DNA from: Enterobacter oligotrophicus
GTDB lineage: Bacteria > Pseudomonadota > Gammaproteobacteria > Enterobacterales > Enterobacteriaceae
Reading direction: 5' to 3'
Length of the DNA stretch: 64,000 nt
Assembly: GCF_009176645.1 (NCBI RefSeq)
Contig: NZ_AP019007.1
Location: 3,534,001-3,598,000 of the forward strand
Shown here: in pieces, positions 31,286 through 44,656 of the stretch
How positions within the stretch are numbered: the stretch's first letter is position 1
Layout of the letters: every line of letters starts with the position of its first letter
The notes under the pieces: model-generated
Seen by the model: only the letters and a program-made list of their open reading frames with translations
Told to the model about the DNA's origin: nothing
The model's database searches: none
Position numbers and translations under genes: made by a program

Positions 31286-32269
31286 CTAACGCATTCTTTT
31301 ACGTAACGTGTCCAGGTAGACGGCGGCCACGACGACCACGCCCATCGCCACCATTTGCCAGAACTGAGATACTCCCATTAAGTTGAGGCCGTTTTTCAGC
31401 ACGCTCATGATGAACGCGCCAATGATGGTGCCGCCGATAGTGCCCACGCCGCCCATCAGACTCGTCCCGCCGATGACGACCGCGGCGATCGCTTCCAGCT
31501 CGTAGCCTACGCCCACGGTCGGCTGGCCGGAGTTGAGACGCGAGGCGAGGATCACCCCGGCAATACCGGTCAACAGGCCGCAGAAGGCGTAGACGAAAAT
31601 TTTCACCCGCTGCACTTTGATCCCGGAAAGATGCGCTGCGGTTTCATTGCTGCCGACGGCGTAGATATAGCGGCCCATCACCGTTTTTTTCAGTATCCAC
31701 ATCGCAACCAGTGCCACAATGACCAGGTAAAACACCGGATAAGGCAGCACGTCGAACAGGCGGCCCTGCGCCAGAGTTTTGAATTCCGGGTAGTCAGAAA
31801 AGTAAATCGCGCGTCCGTCGGTCATCACCATGTTGATACCACGAACGGACATCATCAGGCCGAGCGTGGCAATAAATGGTGGGATAGTCATCTTCGTGAC
31901 CAGAAATGCGTTTACATAGCCGCACACGCCACCCGCCAGCACACCGGCCAGAATGCAAACTGGCAGTGGCATACCAAACCCGGCGGCAATGCCTACCGCA
32001 ACGCCAGAGAACGCCACCACCGAACCGAGCGACAGGTCGATCCCGGCGGTGATGATGACGAAGGTGACGCCAATGGCCATGATGCCAATCACCGCCGTTT
32101 GCAGGGCGATGGTCATGATATTTTCGGTATTAAAGAAGAACGGTGAGCTGAAGCTGAAAAAAAGAACCAGCAACACCAGGCTGAACAGGGGAGCCAGGCG
32201 CATCAGCAGCGCTTTATTAATTTTCATCGAATGATTCCCGCTTTGCGGCGAAGGGACGGTGACAGACAT
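31286..32269 (-). CDS. Sugar ABC transporter permease (RbsC-like)
   Basis: A 327-residue inner-membrane protein with about ten hydrophobic segments, of the BPD_transp_2/RbsC family. Hallmarks are ITAGIDLSLGSVVAFSGVA, TLGLMMSVRGI, GRYIYAVGSNETAAHLSGI and the glycine-rich VVIGGTSLMGGVGTIGGTI. The ATG lies two bases after the ATPase stop, with GGAGG inside the end of that gene, so translation is coupled. An internal Met at codon 15 is a possible shorter start. Confidence 0.88.
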   Translation of the reverse strand: MSVTVPSPQSGNHSMKINKALLMRLAPLFSLVLLVLFFSFSSPFFFNTENIMTIALQTAVIGIMAIGVTFVIITAGIDLSLGSVVAFSGVAVGIAAGFGMPLPVCILAGVLAGGVCGYVNAFLVTKMTIPPFIATLGLMMSVRGINMVMTDGRAIYFSDYPEFKTLAQGRLFDVLPYPVFYLVIVALVAMWILKKTVMGRYIYAVGSNETAAHLSGIKVQRVKIFVYAFCGLLTGIAGVILASRLNSGQPTVGVGYELEAIAAVVIGGTSLMGGVGTIGGTIIGAFIMSVLKNGLNLMGVSQFWQMVAMGVVVVAAVYLDTLRKRMR

Positions 32270-32271
32270 GA

Positions 32272-33771
32272 TTAATCCTCCAGCGTGGCGTATTGCATGA
32301 TTTTTTCCTGGGTGGCGTGCTCAGCCTCTATTTCGCCGGTAATGCGGCCGCCGCGCATCACTAATATGCGGTCACACATTCCTAAGACTTCCGGCAGTTC
32401 GGATGAAATCATGATGATCGATTTACCTTTAGCGACAAGGCGGTTCATTAATTCGTAAATTTCCAGTTTTGCGCCGACATCAATTCCCCGTGTTGGCTCA
32501 TCAAAAATTAAAATATCGGTGTCTTTGCAGACCCAGCGGGCAATAATGATTTTTTGCTGATTACCGCCGCTTAAATTCAGTGCCGCCTGCTCCAGATGCG
32601 GCGTTTTTATGCGTAGTGCATCCACCAGTTTCTGGCTGGATTCCCGACAGCGCTTTTCATCGACATTGCCCATAAGACCGGAATAGTCCGGATAATTGCC
32701 GAGCATGATGTTCATCTCAACGGAAAGGCCGAGGGCGAGCCCCTCTTTTTTGCGATCTTCGGTTAAATAGCTAATGCCTTTATCAATGGCATCTGCCACG
32801 TCTTTAATGCGGGTTGGCGTACCGTTTAGCGTCAGCGTGCCGGCGTCAATGGGATCGGCTCCGAAGAGGGCTCTGGCAAGTTCTGTACGTCCAGCCCCCA
32901 TGAGCCCGGCCAGACCGAGGATCTCGCCGCGCCAGAGAGTGAAGTCAATATCGTTCAGCACGCCGTTGCGCGTCAGGCCATTAACTTCCAGCACTTTTTC
33001 CGTGCGTTGATGCGGCGGACGTTTAGGGTAGATATTGTCGAGATTGCGGCCCACCATCATGGCGATGAGCTCGCCGATCTGCACCATTTCGTAATCCACG
33101 GTGGCGATATAGTGCCCGTCGCGCATGACGGTGGCGCGATCGGCAATCAGCGCCAGTTCCTCCAGGCGGTGCGAGATATAGACAATCCCCGTACCCTGCG
33201 CCTTGAGCATGCGTGTGACGTCAAACAGGCTCTCGATTTCACTCTCCGTGAGCGCGGCGGTAGGCTCATCCATAATCAGCACTTTGGCATTAACCGAGAT
33301 GGCTTTGGCTATTTCCACCATTTGCTGCTGGGCTACGGTTAAATCACTGACGCGAGCATCCGGGGCAATTTTTAAATTCAGCGTTTGCAGTATTTTCTCA
33401 ACGGCCTGGCGCTGAGCGCGTTTATCCAGCTGCCAGCGGCTATTTTTGCAAAATTCGCGGCCAATAAAGATATTCTCCTCCACGGTTAAATCGGGAAAGA
33501 GATTAAATTCCTGGTGAATAATGGTAATACCTGCATGCTGCGCGCTCAGCGGATCGCTGAATGAAACAGGTTGTCCTTCAAACTGAATATCACCCGCATC
33601 GGGCTGATAGACACCGGACAATATTTTCATTAGCGTCGATTTTCCGGCACCGTTTTCACCCAGCAGGGCATGTACCTCGCCACGACGTAAATCGAAATCC
33701 ACCTGATTCAGCGCCAGCACGCCGGGAAAGCGTTTGGTGATGCGCTTCATCTGAATAAGAGTCTCTGACAT
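32272..33771 (-). CDS. Sugar ABC transporter ATP-binding protein (RbsA-like)
   Basis: A 499-residue protein with two tandem nucleotide-binding domains, as in RbsA/MglA. The first Walker A is GENGAGKST (38-46) with Walker B VLIMDEPTAAL. The second domain has the degenerate GLMGAGRTEL, the signature LSGGNQQK and ILIFDEPTRGID. I start it at the ATG at 33771 (MSETLIQMKRI), 7 bases after AGGAA; upstream in-frame codons lack a ribosome binding site. It is the first gene of the minus-strand unit and faces fucI across the regulatory gap. Confidence 0.9.
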   Translation of the reverse strand: MSETLIQMKRITKRFPGVLALNQVDFDLRRGEVHALLGENGAGKSTLMKILSGVYQPDAGDIQFEGQPVSFSDPLSAQHAGITIIHQEFNLFPDLTVEENIFIGREFCKNSRWQLDKRAQRQAVEKILQTLNLKIAPDARVSDLTVAQQQMVEIAKAISVNAKVLIMDEPTAALTESEIESLFDVTRMLKAQGTGIVYISHRLEELALIADRATVMRDGHYIATVDYEMVQIGELIAMMVGRNLDNIYPKRPPHQRTEKVLEVNGLTRNGVLNDIDFTLWRGEILGLAGLMGAGRTELARALFGADPIDAGTLTLNGTPTRIKDVADAIDKGISYLTEDRKKEGLALGLSVEMNIMLGNYPDYSGLMGNVDEKRCRESSQKLVDALRIKTPHLEQAALNLSGGNQQKIIIARWVCKDTDILIFDEPTRGIDVGAKLEIYELMNRLVAKGKSIIMISSELPEVLGMCDRILVMRGGRITGEIEAEHATQEKIMQYATLED

Positions 33772-33828
33772 TGCAAAATTCCTGTGTTGGAAAGGCAATG
33801 AATCAATAGCCACATAGATTCTGTTATT

Positions 33829-33848
33829 AAGCTAACTCGACTTAGCTT
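33829..33848. promoter_or_regulatory. LacI-type operator O1, proximal to the ABC transporter operon
   Basis: AAGCTAACTCGACTTAGCTT is a 20-bp palindrome with a central CG and one mismatched pair, the form expected for LacI-family operators. It lies 58 bases before the ATPase start codon, well placed to block the minus-strand promoter. It agrees with O2 at 16 of 20 positions. Confidence 0.7.
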
Positions 33849-33901
33849 GCGTCCTTAAAAGCTATTTTAGGGTCATAATTTAGCCAAATCATTTGTATTC
33901 A

Positions 33902-33923
33902 AATTGTGACGACGTGCAAAGGT
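33902..33923. promoter_or_regulatory. Possible weak CRP site
   Basis: TGTGA-CGACGT-GCAAA has a perfect left half and a poor right half (8 of 10 core positions match TGTGA-N6-TCACA). It is about 130 bases before the ATPase start and could serve the minus-strand promoter. Confidence 0.35.
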
Positions 33924-34006
33924 ATTTTGTTAATTAATTGAATTTAAATGATTTGTTAATTTTGTGCTGAATCGTAATACCTGACGCTGATCGAATTTTG
34001 ACCTCT

Positions 34007-34028
34007 CATCGTGAATCTGCTCACAGAT
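34007..34028. promoter_or_regulatory. CRP-binding site upstream of fucI
   Basis: CGTGA-ATCTGC-TCACA matches the CRP core TGTGA-N6-TCACA at 9 of 10 positions. It lies between the two operator palindromes, about 160 bases before fucI. CRP-cAMP activation is established for the E. coli fuc genes, so catabolite control here is likely. Confidence 0.65.
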
Positions 34029-34067
34029 CCCGCACAATTATCTTGTCTCATTTTTGTTATGAAACCT

Positions 34068-34087
34068 AAGCTAATTCGAGTTAGCAA
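34068..34087. promoter_or_regulatory. LacI-type operator O2, proximal to fucI
   Basis: AAGCTAATTCGAGTTAGCAA, with three mismatched pairs, shares the core of O1 (AAGCTAAYTCGASTTAGC). Its centre is 239 bases from that of O1. It lies near the expected fucI transcription start, 92 bases before the start codon. Confidence 0.65.
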
Positions 34088-34179
34088 ATTTCATTATTCT
34101 CTGTTTCCGGTGCTGTCGATGCGCTTTTGGCACGGCTACGCCCACGAAGCGGATAGGTTAACCAACGTGAGGAAGGGCT

Positions 34180-35958
34180 ATGAAAACGAAAAAAGCGTTA
34201 CCCCGTATTGGCATTCGACCTGTAATTGATGGCCGCCGGATGGGAGTGCGCGAATCTCTGGAAGAGCAGACCATGAACATGGCGAAAGCCACGGCTGCGC
34301 TGCTGAGTGAAAAATTGCGTCACCCCTGTGGAACGCCCGTTGAATGCGTGATTGCCGACAGTTGCATCGCCGGTATGGCGGAATCCGCCGCCTGCGAAGA
34401 GAAGTTCAGCACCTCTCACGTTGGCCTGACGATTACCGTGACCCCGTGCTGGTGCTACGGCAGCGAAACCATCGATATGGACCCGCTGCGCCCTAAAGCT
34501 ATCTGGGGCTTTAACGGCACCGAGCGCCCTGGCGCGGTCTATCTGGCGGCTGCGCTGGCTGCGCACAACCAGAAAGGGATTCCGGCATTTTCGATCTATG
34601 GTCATGATGTGCAGGATGCGGGCGACGAGGTGATTCCGGCGGATGTCGAGGAAAAGCTGCTGCGTTTTGCCCGTGCTGGCCTGGCCGTGGCGAGCATGAA
34701 GGGGAAAAGTTATCTGTCGGTGGGCGGTGTTTCGATGGGGATCGCAGGCTCGATTGTCGATCATAACTTCTTTGAGTCATGGCTTGGTATGAAGGTGCAG
34801 GCGGTAGATATGACCGAGCTGCGCCGTCGTATCGATCATAAGATCTACGATGAACAGGAGCTTGAACTGGCACTGGGCTGGGCCAAAGAGCATTTCCGCT
34901 TCGGCGAAGATAAAAATGCGCAGCAGTATCGCCGCAACGAGCAGCAAAATGCAGCGATCCTGCGGGAAAGCCTGCTGATGGCGATGTGTATACGCGACAT
35001 GATGCAGGGCAACCCTAAACTTGCTGAGATGGGCCGCGTGGAGGAGTCGCTGGGCTATAACGCGATAGCTTCCGGTTTCCAGGGGCAGCGTCACTGGACC
35101 GATCATTATCCCAACGGCGATACCGCAGAGGCGCTGCTTAACAGCTCTTTCGACTGGAATGGCATTCGCCAGCCTTACGTGGTGGCGACCGAAAATGACA
35201 GTCTGAACGGCGTGGCAATGCTCTTTGGGCACCTGATGACCGGCACCGCGCAGATCTTCGCCGATGTGCGTACTTACTGGTCGCCGGAGTCGGTTGAACG
35301 CGTTACCGGCCAGAAACTGACCGGGCTTGCGGAGCACGGCATTATTCACCTGATCAACTCCGGCTCGGCTGCGCTGGACGGCACGGCGGAGCAGAAAAAT
35401 GCTGAAGGGAAACCGACGCTGAAACCCCACTGGGAGATCACCGAAGAGGAAGCCAATGCCTGCCTGGCCGCCACCCACTGGTGTCCGGCGGTGCATGAGT
35501 ATTTCCGTGGCGGTGGCTTCTCCTCAAACTTCCTGACCCGAGGCGGCGTGCCGTTTACCATGACCCGCGTGAATATTATTAAGGGAATTGGCCCGGTATT
35601 ACAGATTGCCGAGGGCTGGAGCGTCGATTTGCCAGAAGAGGTGCATGACATTCTGAACAAACGCACGGATTCCACCTGGCCTACCACCTGGTTTGCCCCA
35701 CGTCTGACTGGCAAAGGACCGTTCTCCGACGTCTATTCAGTAATGGCAAACTGGGGGGCTAACCACGGGGTGTTAACCGTAGGGCACGTCGGTGCTGATT
35801 TCATCACCCTGGCCTCGATGCTGCGCATTCCTGTGTGCATGCATAACGTGCCGGACGAGCAGATTTATCGCCCGACGGCGTGGGGCGCTCACGGGATGGA
35901 CGTAGAAGGGCAGGATTACCGCGCCTGTGAAAACTACGGGCCGCTGTACAAACGTTAA
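34180..35958 (+). CDS. fucI: L-fucose isomerase FucI
   Basis: Converts L-fucose to L-fuculose, and D-arabinose to D-ribulose, with manganese. It is 592 residues, one more than E. coli at the N-terminus. The metal and catalytic residues Glu338 (VATEND), Asp362 (FADVRTYW) and His529 (WGANHGV) match E. coli Glu337, Asp361 and His528. Sequence agreement with E. coli FucI is high throughout. It is the first gene of the plus-strand unit, preceded by GAGGAAGG and followed 49 bases on by fucK. The E. coli order fucP-fucI is broken: no fucP precedes it. Confidence 0.96.
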   Translation: MKTKKALPRIGIRPVIDGRRMGVRESLEEQTMNMAKATAALLSEKLRHPCGTPVECVIADSCIAGMAESAACEEKFSTSHVGLTITVTPCWCYGSETIDMDPLRPKAIWGFNGTERPGAVYLAAALAAHNQKGIPAFSIYGHDVQDAGDEVIPADVEEKLLRFARAGLAVASMKGKSYLSVGGVSMGIAGSIVDHNFFESWLGMKVQAVDMTELRRRIDHKIYDEQELELALGWAKEHFRFGEDKNAQQYRRNEQQNAAILRESLLMAMCIRDMMQGNPKLAEMGRVEESLGYNAIASGFQGQRHWTDHYPNGDTAEALLNSSFDWNGIRQPYVVATENDSLNGVAMLFGHLMTGTAQIFADVRTYWSPESVERVTGQKLTGLAEHGIIHLINSGSAALDGTAEQKNAEGKPTLKPHWEITEEEANACLAATHWCPAVHEYFRGGGFSSNFLTRGGVPFTMTRVNIIKGIGPVLQIAEGWSVDLPEEVHDILNKRTDSTWPTTWFAPRLTGKGPFSDVYSVMANWGANHGVLTVGHVGADFITLASMLRIPVCMHNVPDEQIYRPTAWGAHGMDVEGQDYRACENYGPLYKR

Positions 35959-36007
35959 GCCTGTCTGCCAGCCTACTCAGGCGGGCTGGCAACCTGTGGG
36001 GGCCGTG

Positions 36008-37411
36008 ATGAAAAAATGTTTTCTGGTTCTCGACTGCGGCGCAACCAACGTGCGTGCGATCGCGCTCGATCCCGAAGGGAAGATTGTGGCGCGCGCGGCT
36101 GTTGCCAATGCCAGCGAGCGCGCTGCTGAAAACCCGGCGTGGCACCAGTGGTCGCTTGACGCCATCATGCAGCGTTTTGCTATGTGTTGTCAGACGATTG
36201 GCGAGGTGCTGAGTGAGTACCGGCTGTGTGGGATCAGCGTAACCACCTTTGGTGTGGATGGTGCGCTGGTGGATGAAAGGGGAGAGCTGCTTTACCCGGT
36301 CATTAGCTGGAAATGCCCGCGTACTGTTCCGGTGATGGACGATGTTGCCCGTACAGGCTTCTCCGCTGAATTACAGCGGATCACAGGAGTGGGGCAGTTT
36401 AGTTTCAATACGTTGTACAAGTTATTATGGCTGAAGGAAAACCATTCCGATCTGTTGTCCCGTGCCCACGCCTGGCTTTTTATCTCCTCGCTTATCAATC
36501 ATCGCCTGACCGGAAGGATGACGACCGATCTCACTATGGCAGGCACCAGCCAGATGTTCGATCTTCATCAGCGCCAGTTCAGCGAAACGATTCTGGAGAA
36601 GGTGGGAGTATCTCGCTCGCTTTTCCCCGCTCTGGTTTCTCCTGGTGAGGTGATTGGTGAGCTGCAGCCGGACGCAGCGCACAGGCTTGGGCTACCCTGT
36701 GGCGTGCCGGTGATCTCCGCCGGGCATGATACGCAGTTTGCGCTTTTTGGCGCGGGCGCAGGCATTAATGAACCCATTCTCTCTTCAGGGACCTGGGAAA
36801 TCCTGATGGCACGGACGTCACAGGTGAATACGCCTTTACTGGTGCAGTACCCTGGCGCAACCTGTGAACTGGACAGCCAGACGGGGCTTTATAATCCGGG
36901 GACGCAATATATGGCATCCGGCGTGCTGGAGTGGGTCCGCTCGCTGTTCTGGCCCGCAGAGACGGGCTGGGACACTATTCTGGCTGAGGCGGCGGCAATA
37001 CCGGAGGGGGCAGACGGGGTGCAGATGAATACCCGGCTGCTTGATTCTCCGCTCGCCGGATGGCAGGGCGTGACGCTCAATACCACGCCTGCTCACTTTT
37101 ACCGTGCGGCGCTCGAAGGGCTGACGGCGCGGCTGAAAGAAAATCTTATCGCCCTGGAGGCCATCGCACAGTTTAAGGCGCGCGAGCTGCTGCTGGTGGG
37201 CGGTGGAAGCCGCAATGCGCTGTGGAATCAGCTAAAAGCCGATGCGCTCGGTATCCCGGTGAAGGTTCTTGATGACGGTGAAACCACCGTGCTGGGTGCA
37301 TCGTTATACGGCTGGTGGGGAGCCGGAGAGGCGGCGAGTGCCGAAGACGCGCGCGGCCGGGTCCAGTACCGCTACCGCTATTTTTATCCGAAGGAACAGA
37401 CCTATGCTTAA
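36008..37411 (+). CDS. fucK: L-fuculokinase FucK
   Basis: FGGY-family kinase that phosphorylates L-fuculose, and D-ribulose, at O1 to give the FucA substrate. It is 467 residues from the ATG at 36008 ([17 protein letters not shown]); in-frame codons upstream read through the fucI-fucK gap and lack support. Motifs are [11 protein letters not shown] (phosphate 1), WKCPRT, the catalytic Asp in [20 protein letters not shown] and [15 protein letters not shown]. It closely resembles E. coli FucK. Its last 8 bases overlap the start of fucU. Confidence 0.94.
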   Translation: MKKCFLVLDCGATNVRAIALDPEGKIVARAAVANASERAAENPAWHQWSLDAIMQRFAMCCQTIGEVLSEYRLCGISVTTFGVDGALVDERGELLYPVISWKCPRTVPVMDDVARTGFSAELQRITGVGQFSFNTLYKLLWLKENHSDLLSRAHAWLFISSLINHRLTGRMTTDLTMAGTSQMFDLHQRQFSETILEKVGVSRSLFPALVSPGEVIGELQPDAAHRLGLPCGVPVISAGHDTQFALFGAGAGINEPILSSGTWEILMARTSQVNTPLLVQYPGATCELDSQTGLYNPGTQYMASGVLEWVRSLFWPAETGWDTILAEAAAIPEGADGVQMNTRLLDSPLAGWQGVTLNTTPAHFYRAALEGLTARLKENLIALEAIAQFKARELLLVGGGSRNALWNQLKADALGIPVKVLDDGETTVLGASLYGWWGAGEAASAEDARGRVQYRYRYFYPKEQTYA

Positions 37412-37832
37412 AACGATATCGCCGCTGATTTCGCCGGAGCTTTTAAAAACACTGGCTGAAATGGGGCACGGAGATGAGATCATTTTTTCTGATGCCCACT
37501 TTCCCGCGCACAGCCTGGGGCCAAAAGTCATTCGCGCGGATGGCCTGCGCGTAAGTGATTTACTGGCCGCGGTGATCCCGCTCTTTGAACTCGACAGCTA
37601 TGCGCCGCCGCTGGTGATGATGGCTCCTGTTGCAGGGGATACGCTTGATGCGCAGGTAGAAGCGCGTTATCGCAAAGCGCTGTTCGGTGAGGGAGGAGGG
37701 GAGGAGATTACGCGTATCGACCGGTATGCATTTTATGAGCGGGCGCAGAAGGCGTTTGCCATTGTAGTGACGGGAGAGACGGCGAAATACGGCAATATTT
37801 TGTTAAAGAAAGGCGTTACGCCAGCCCAATAA
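37404..37832 (+). CDS. fucU: L-fucose mutarotase FucU
   Basis: A 142-residue RbsD/FucU-family mutarotase that speeds interconversion of the alpha and beta anomers of L-fucose (and of ribose-like sugars). The active-site segment [15 protein letters not shown] with His22 is conserved. The ATG at 37404 overlaps the fucK stop by 8 bases, with AAGGAACAG as ribosome binding site; longer in-frame starts lie within fucK. It is the last gene of the unit and is followed by a terminator. fucR, which follows in E. coli, is absent. Confidence 0.93.
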   Translation: MLKTISPLISPELLKTLAEMGHGDEIIFSDAHFPAHSLGPKVIRADGLRVSDLLAAVIPLFELDSYAPPLVMMAPVAGDTLDAQVEARYRKALFGEGGGEEITRIDRYAFYERAQKAFAIVVTGETAKYGNILLKKGVTPAQ

Positions 37833-37860
37833 AAAAGCCGGGTTAAACCCGGCTTTTTCA
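37831..37860. terminator. Bidirectional terminator between fucU and cyoE
   Basis: AAAAAGCCGGGTT and AACCCGGCTTTTT form a stem with a two-base loop; A and T runs serve both converging operons. It marks the right edge of the inserted locus. Confidence 0.88.
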
Positions 37861-37871
37861 ATTCAGCACAC

Positions 37872-38759
37872 TTACCAGACGTATGTCAGCAGGCTGTGTG
37901 AATCTGGCACCATGAAGTCTACGGACATCATCACCGACAAAGACGTAATAGCGACAATCGAGAACACAAACAGTTTGCGCGCCCAGACTTTGTCATCTTC
38001 CACTTTGTAGCCTCGCAGGGCCATACCGAGCCACCAGACGCTCACTGCCGCTGCAACGGCCAGGTATTTATACCCGGCGTAGCCGCCCAGTGAGAGCATC
38101 AGCGTTGCCACGGCAAAGGCGATGATGTACAGCGTGATGTGGTTCTTGGCAACCGAAATGCCTTTCACGACCGGCAGAACCGGGATGTTCGCTGCCTGAT
38201 AATCCTTAAAGCGGAAAATCGCGATGGCGTAGGAGTGCGGCATCTGCCACAGGCTAAAGATAGCCAGCAGGATAGCCGCACCGCTGTCGAACTCGTTTGT
38301 GACGGCGCAGTAGCCAATCACCGGAGGCGCAGCGCCGGAGAGAGAACCAATCAGCGTACCGTAGACGGAGTGGCGTTTCATATACAGGCTGTAGACGCCC
38401 ACATACACCACGAACCCCATCACCCCCAGCCAGCAGGCCAGTGGGTTAGCACCAAACCACAGCAGCATAAAGCCAGCAATACCCAGCAAGGTGGCGTACA
38501 CCAGCGAGACGGAAGGGGCGATCAGGCCTCTAACCAGCACCCGATTTTTGGTCCTTTCCATCTTCTTGTCGATATCCATGTCGATGTAGTTGTTAAATAC
38601 ACAACCGGACGCAACAACCAGTGACACACCGATCAGCGTGTAAACAAAGAGGGTGTAATCAATGCTGCCCTTAGAGGCCAGCAGGAACCCTCCGATCACG
38701 GAGATCAGGTTGCCAAAGATGATGCCTGGTTTCGTTACTTGCAGGTATTGCTTAAACAT
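37872..38759 (-). CDS. cyoE: Protoheme IX farnesyltransferase CyoE
   Basis: UbiA-family membrane prenyltransferase that converts heme B to heme O for the cytochrome bo3 oxidase. It is 295 residues, with about nine hydrophobic segments. The first aspartate-rich motif is [18 protein letters not shown]. The start [12 protein letters not shown] at 38759 gives the family length. It is the last gene of cyoABCDE, 11 bases after cyoD. Confidence 0.96.
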   Translation of the reverse strand: MFKQYLQVTKPGIIFGNLISVIGGFLLASKGSIDYTLFVYTLIGVSLVVASGCVFNNYIDMDIDKKMERTKNRVLVRGLIAPSVSLVYATLLGIAGFMLLWFGANPLACWLGVMGFVVYVGVYSLYMKRHSVYGTLIGSLSGAAPPVIGYCAVTNEFDSGAAILLAIFSLWQMPHSYAIAIFRFKDYQAANIPVLPVVKGISVAKNHITLYIIAFAVATLMLSLGGYAGYKYLAVAAAVSVWWLGMALRGYKVEDDKVWARKLFVFSIVAITSLSVMMSVDFMVPDSHSLLTYVW

Positions 38760-38770
38760 ACTCGCCGCTC

Positions 38771-39096
38771 TTAGTGAACCATCATGTTGTAGTTGAGGTT
38801 CCACATAATCCAGATGGAACCGACTACCAGGATAGCGATGATAATCACGGTAAAGATAAAGGCCGTCATGTTCCAGCCTTCATCGGACTTGGTGTTCATG
38901 TGCAGGAAGCAAACCAGATGCACCAGAATCTGAATCACTGCGGTTACCAGGATTGCACCCAGAATAACCGGCTTAGACGCAGAACCGCTCATCACCATCC
39001 AGAACGGGATCACCGTCAGGATGATCGACAGGATGAAACCTGTCATGTAGGTTTTTACGCTACCGTGGGAAGCGCCATGATCGGTTGAATGACTCA

Positions 39097-39097
<1 letters not shown>
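38771..39097 (-). CDS. cyoD: Cytochrome o ubiquinol oxidase subunit IV (CyoD)
   Basis: A 108-residue small inner-membrane subunit of cytochrome bo3 with three hydrophobic segments. It starts [13 protein letters not shown] at 39097, its first base shared with the cyoC stop, so translation is coupled. An earlier in-frame start would lie inside cyoC. It aids assembly of the copper site in subunit I in E. coli. Confidence 0.95.
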
Positions 39098-42656
<3,559 letters not shown>

Positions 42657-43134
42657 TTAACGACCTCAATTCCACGGGAGTCTGGTGGCGTTTAAAGTGT
42701 GGGGGCATTTTACGGGAAGGTTACATTACTGTAAACATCATTAGGGCTGTGTCAGGAAGGTGTTACCGGGTTCTGCCGCACATGTCACATGTGTTGCAAA
42801 TTATGTCGGTTTTTATGACGGAAGCCGCATGCGACGGGCATTATAACGAAAGCACCCCCAAGCATACCCTAAAAGGGGCAATTGGTATAACCATTGTCAA
42901 AAATATACAAATAATTAACAATTGATTATCAATAAAAAGACAAATAAAAAACGAAAATTCAATCTTCTAAAAGCTGAATCGTTTAATGGAAAATAGTTAA
43001 CTGGAGAACGCTCCAATAATTTCCAAAAGCTATCCCGCACAAAACAACAAATATTTTTTTAGCGGCTGACGGTTATTTCGCCGTTATAATTTCGGGTCGT
43101 GATTACAACGGGAAATAACCTTTCGCTTTTTTCT
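42657..43134. other. cyoA upstream region with possible ArcA sites
   Basis: This 478-base gap lies upstream of cyoA and downstream of ampG, so it holds the cyo promoter. The part from 42880 to 43080 is AT-rich. On the minus strand GTTAATTA (42911-42918) followed 11 bases on by TGTATA resembles the ArcA direct repeat; ArcA repression of cyo is established in E. coli. A TTGACA hexamer is at 42895-42900 on the minus strand, but no matching -10 is at the standard spacing. I see no gene in it. Confidence 0.45.
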
Positions 43135-44610
43135 TCAGGTTAACTGAGTTTTACGTAAAGCCAGAAAATCAAGCAGTCCGCCGATCAGGATGCCAGCGAT
43201 GGCCAGAAGAGCTCCCGCATCCAGCAGCAGGGCTTCAAAGGGCAGCGACAACGCGGTCGCGGCATTAAGAATGAGCACAATAAGCCACAGCGCCAGTGCA
43301 AGGCATCCTGCCATTAACAGACGTAAGGCAAAACGGTAGGCGCGTTGATATTCTGTTCGTGGCATAAAATGTTCTGTTCGCTGGGTATATTCCAGCGTCT
43401 GACGGCAGACCAGCAGCAATAAAATCCCCGGCACTGCCGCAACCACCGAGAAGAGATAGAACGTCGGCCAGCCGTGGGCTTCTACAAACCAGCCCGCAAT
43501 CGGACCGACGTAAACGCGACCCACAGCAGAAAGGGCGGAGAGCAGAGCAAATTGCGTGGCGGAAAACGACTTGTTACAGAGGGTCATCAGCAGCGCCACA
43601 AACGCTGCTGTACCCATGCCGCCGCAGAGGTTTTCAAAAAATACCGCAGACGCCATGCTGATCGTGTGTTTGTCGGTGATTGACAGCAGCCAGTACCCTG
43701 CATTTGACGCTCCCTGCAGGATACCGAAGATCAGCAGTGCCCGGAAAAGCGTCAGACGTTGCATCAATACACCGCCATACAGTGCGCCGATAATGGTCGC
43801 AAACAGCCCCAGCGTTTTGTTGACCACGCCCACTTCACCGGCATCGAAGCCAACGCCGCGGATCAGGAAGGTGGTGGTCAGGCTCATTGCAAACGCATCG
43901 CCCAGCTTATAAAGAACGATCAGCAGCAGAATTAGCCAGGCGTTATTACGGCCAAAAAAATCACGCAGCGGCTCAGCAACGGCCTGTTCCAGCGAACGTG
44001 GCACCGGGATCACGTCGCTCGGCTCTGGCGCGAACAGCGTGGCGATAATACAGGGGATTAGCAGGGCAGCCATCAGCCAGTACATGCCCTGCCAGCCGAG
44101 ATAGCGGTCAGCCAGCCACAGCGCCAGCCCGCCGGAAACCAGCATCCCCAGGCGATAACCCAGTACGCTGATAGCGGCACCCGCCCCCCGTTCTTCCGCG
44201 GGTAATACGTCCGTTTTCCAGGCATCAAACACGATGTCCTGCGAGGCGGAACAGAAGGCAATCACCACCGCAAGCGCCGCCATCCAGCGTAGCTGCGTGG
44301 CGGGTTCAAGGAAGCCCATCGCTGCAATCGCCAGTAAGAGCAGGACCTGCGTCATCACCAGCCAGCCACGACGCCTTCCGAGGAACGGCGGCGTGTAGCG
44401 ATCCATCACCGGCGACCACAGGAATTTAAAGACGTAGGCCTGGCCGACAAGAGAGAAGAAGCCGATGGTTTTAAGATCGATATTCTCAACGGTCATCCAC
44501 GCCTGCAGCGTGCCGGAGGTGAGCGCGAGGGGTAAACCGGAGGCGAAGCCGAGGATCAGCAGAATCGCTGATTTTGGTTGCTGGAAAATGCGCAAGTAGT
44601 GACTGGACAT
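43135..44610 (-). CDS. ampG: Muropeptide permease AmpG
   Basis: A 491-residue MFS transporter that imports GlcNAc-anhydro-MurNAc peptides during cell-wall recycling, and so sends the signal for AmpR-dependent ampC beta-lactamase induction where that system exists. About fourteen hydrophobic segments are present. Conserved parts are LILGFASGLPLALTSGTLQAW, FLWSPVMDRYTPP and CSASQDIVFDAWKTD. It follows yajG by 46 bases in the same direction. Confidence 0.96.
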   Translation of the reverse strand: MSSHYLRIFQQPKSAILLILGFASGLPLALTSGTLQAWMTVENIDLKTIGFFSLVGQAYVFKFLWSPVMDRYTPPFLGRRRGWLVMTQVLLLLAIAAMGFLEPATQLRWMAALAVVIAFCSASQDIVFDAWKTDVLPAEERGAGAAISVLGYRLGMLVSGGLALWLADRYLGWQGMYWLMAALLIPCIIATLFAPEPSDVIPVPRSLEQAVAEPLRDFFGRNNAWLILLLIVLYKLGDAFAMSLTTTFLIRGVGFDAGEVGVVNKTLGLFATIIGALYGGVLMQRLTLFRALLIFGILQGASNAGYWLLSITDKHTISMASAVFFENLCGGMGTAAFVALLMTLCNKSFSATQFALLSALSAVGRVYVGPIAGWFVEAHGWPTFYLFSVVAAVPGILLLLVCRQTLEYTQRTEHFMPRTEYQRAYRFALRLLMAGCLALALWLIVLILNAATALSLPFEALLLDAGALLAIAGILIGGLLDFLALRKTQLT

Positions 44611-44656
44611 GTTCTTATAAGACTGACCCGACGAAACGCCGGGTCAGGAAGCGGAA

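Larger units (their letters stand above)
33772..34179. other. Divergent regulatory region of the fucose-type locus
   Basis: A 408-base AT-rich gap between the start codons of the ABC ATPase and fucI. It contains two 20-bp palindromes (33829-33848 and 34068-34087), a good CRP site (34007-34028) and a weaker one (33902-33923). The interval between 34088 and 34179 would be the fucI leader. Promoter hexamers are not clear enough to place with confidence; TTATGA near 34057 is a possible -10 for fucI. Confidence 0.75.

Noticed and set aside
26850..37870. The fucose-type locus as a mobile genomic island
   Set aside because: No integrase, transposase, tRNA, direct repeat or clear shift in base use is seen at its edges. 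The genes look native in composition apart from the AT-rich regulatory gap. Gain or loss by homologous exchange is as likely.
42925..42945. A Fur box upstream of cyoA (GATAATCAATTGTTAATT on the minus strand)
   Set aside because: Only one half resembles the Fur hexamer GATAAT. The region is AT-rich and chance matches are common.
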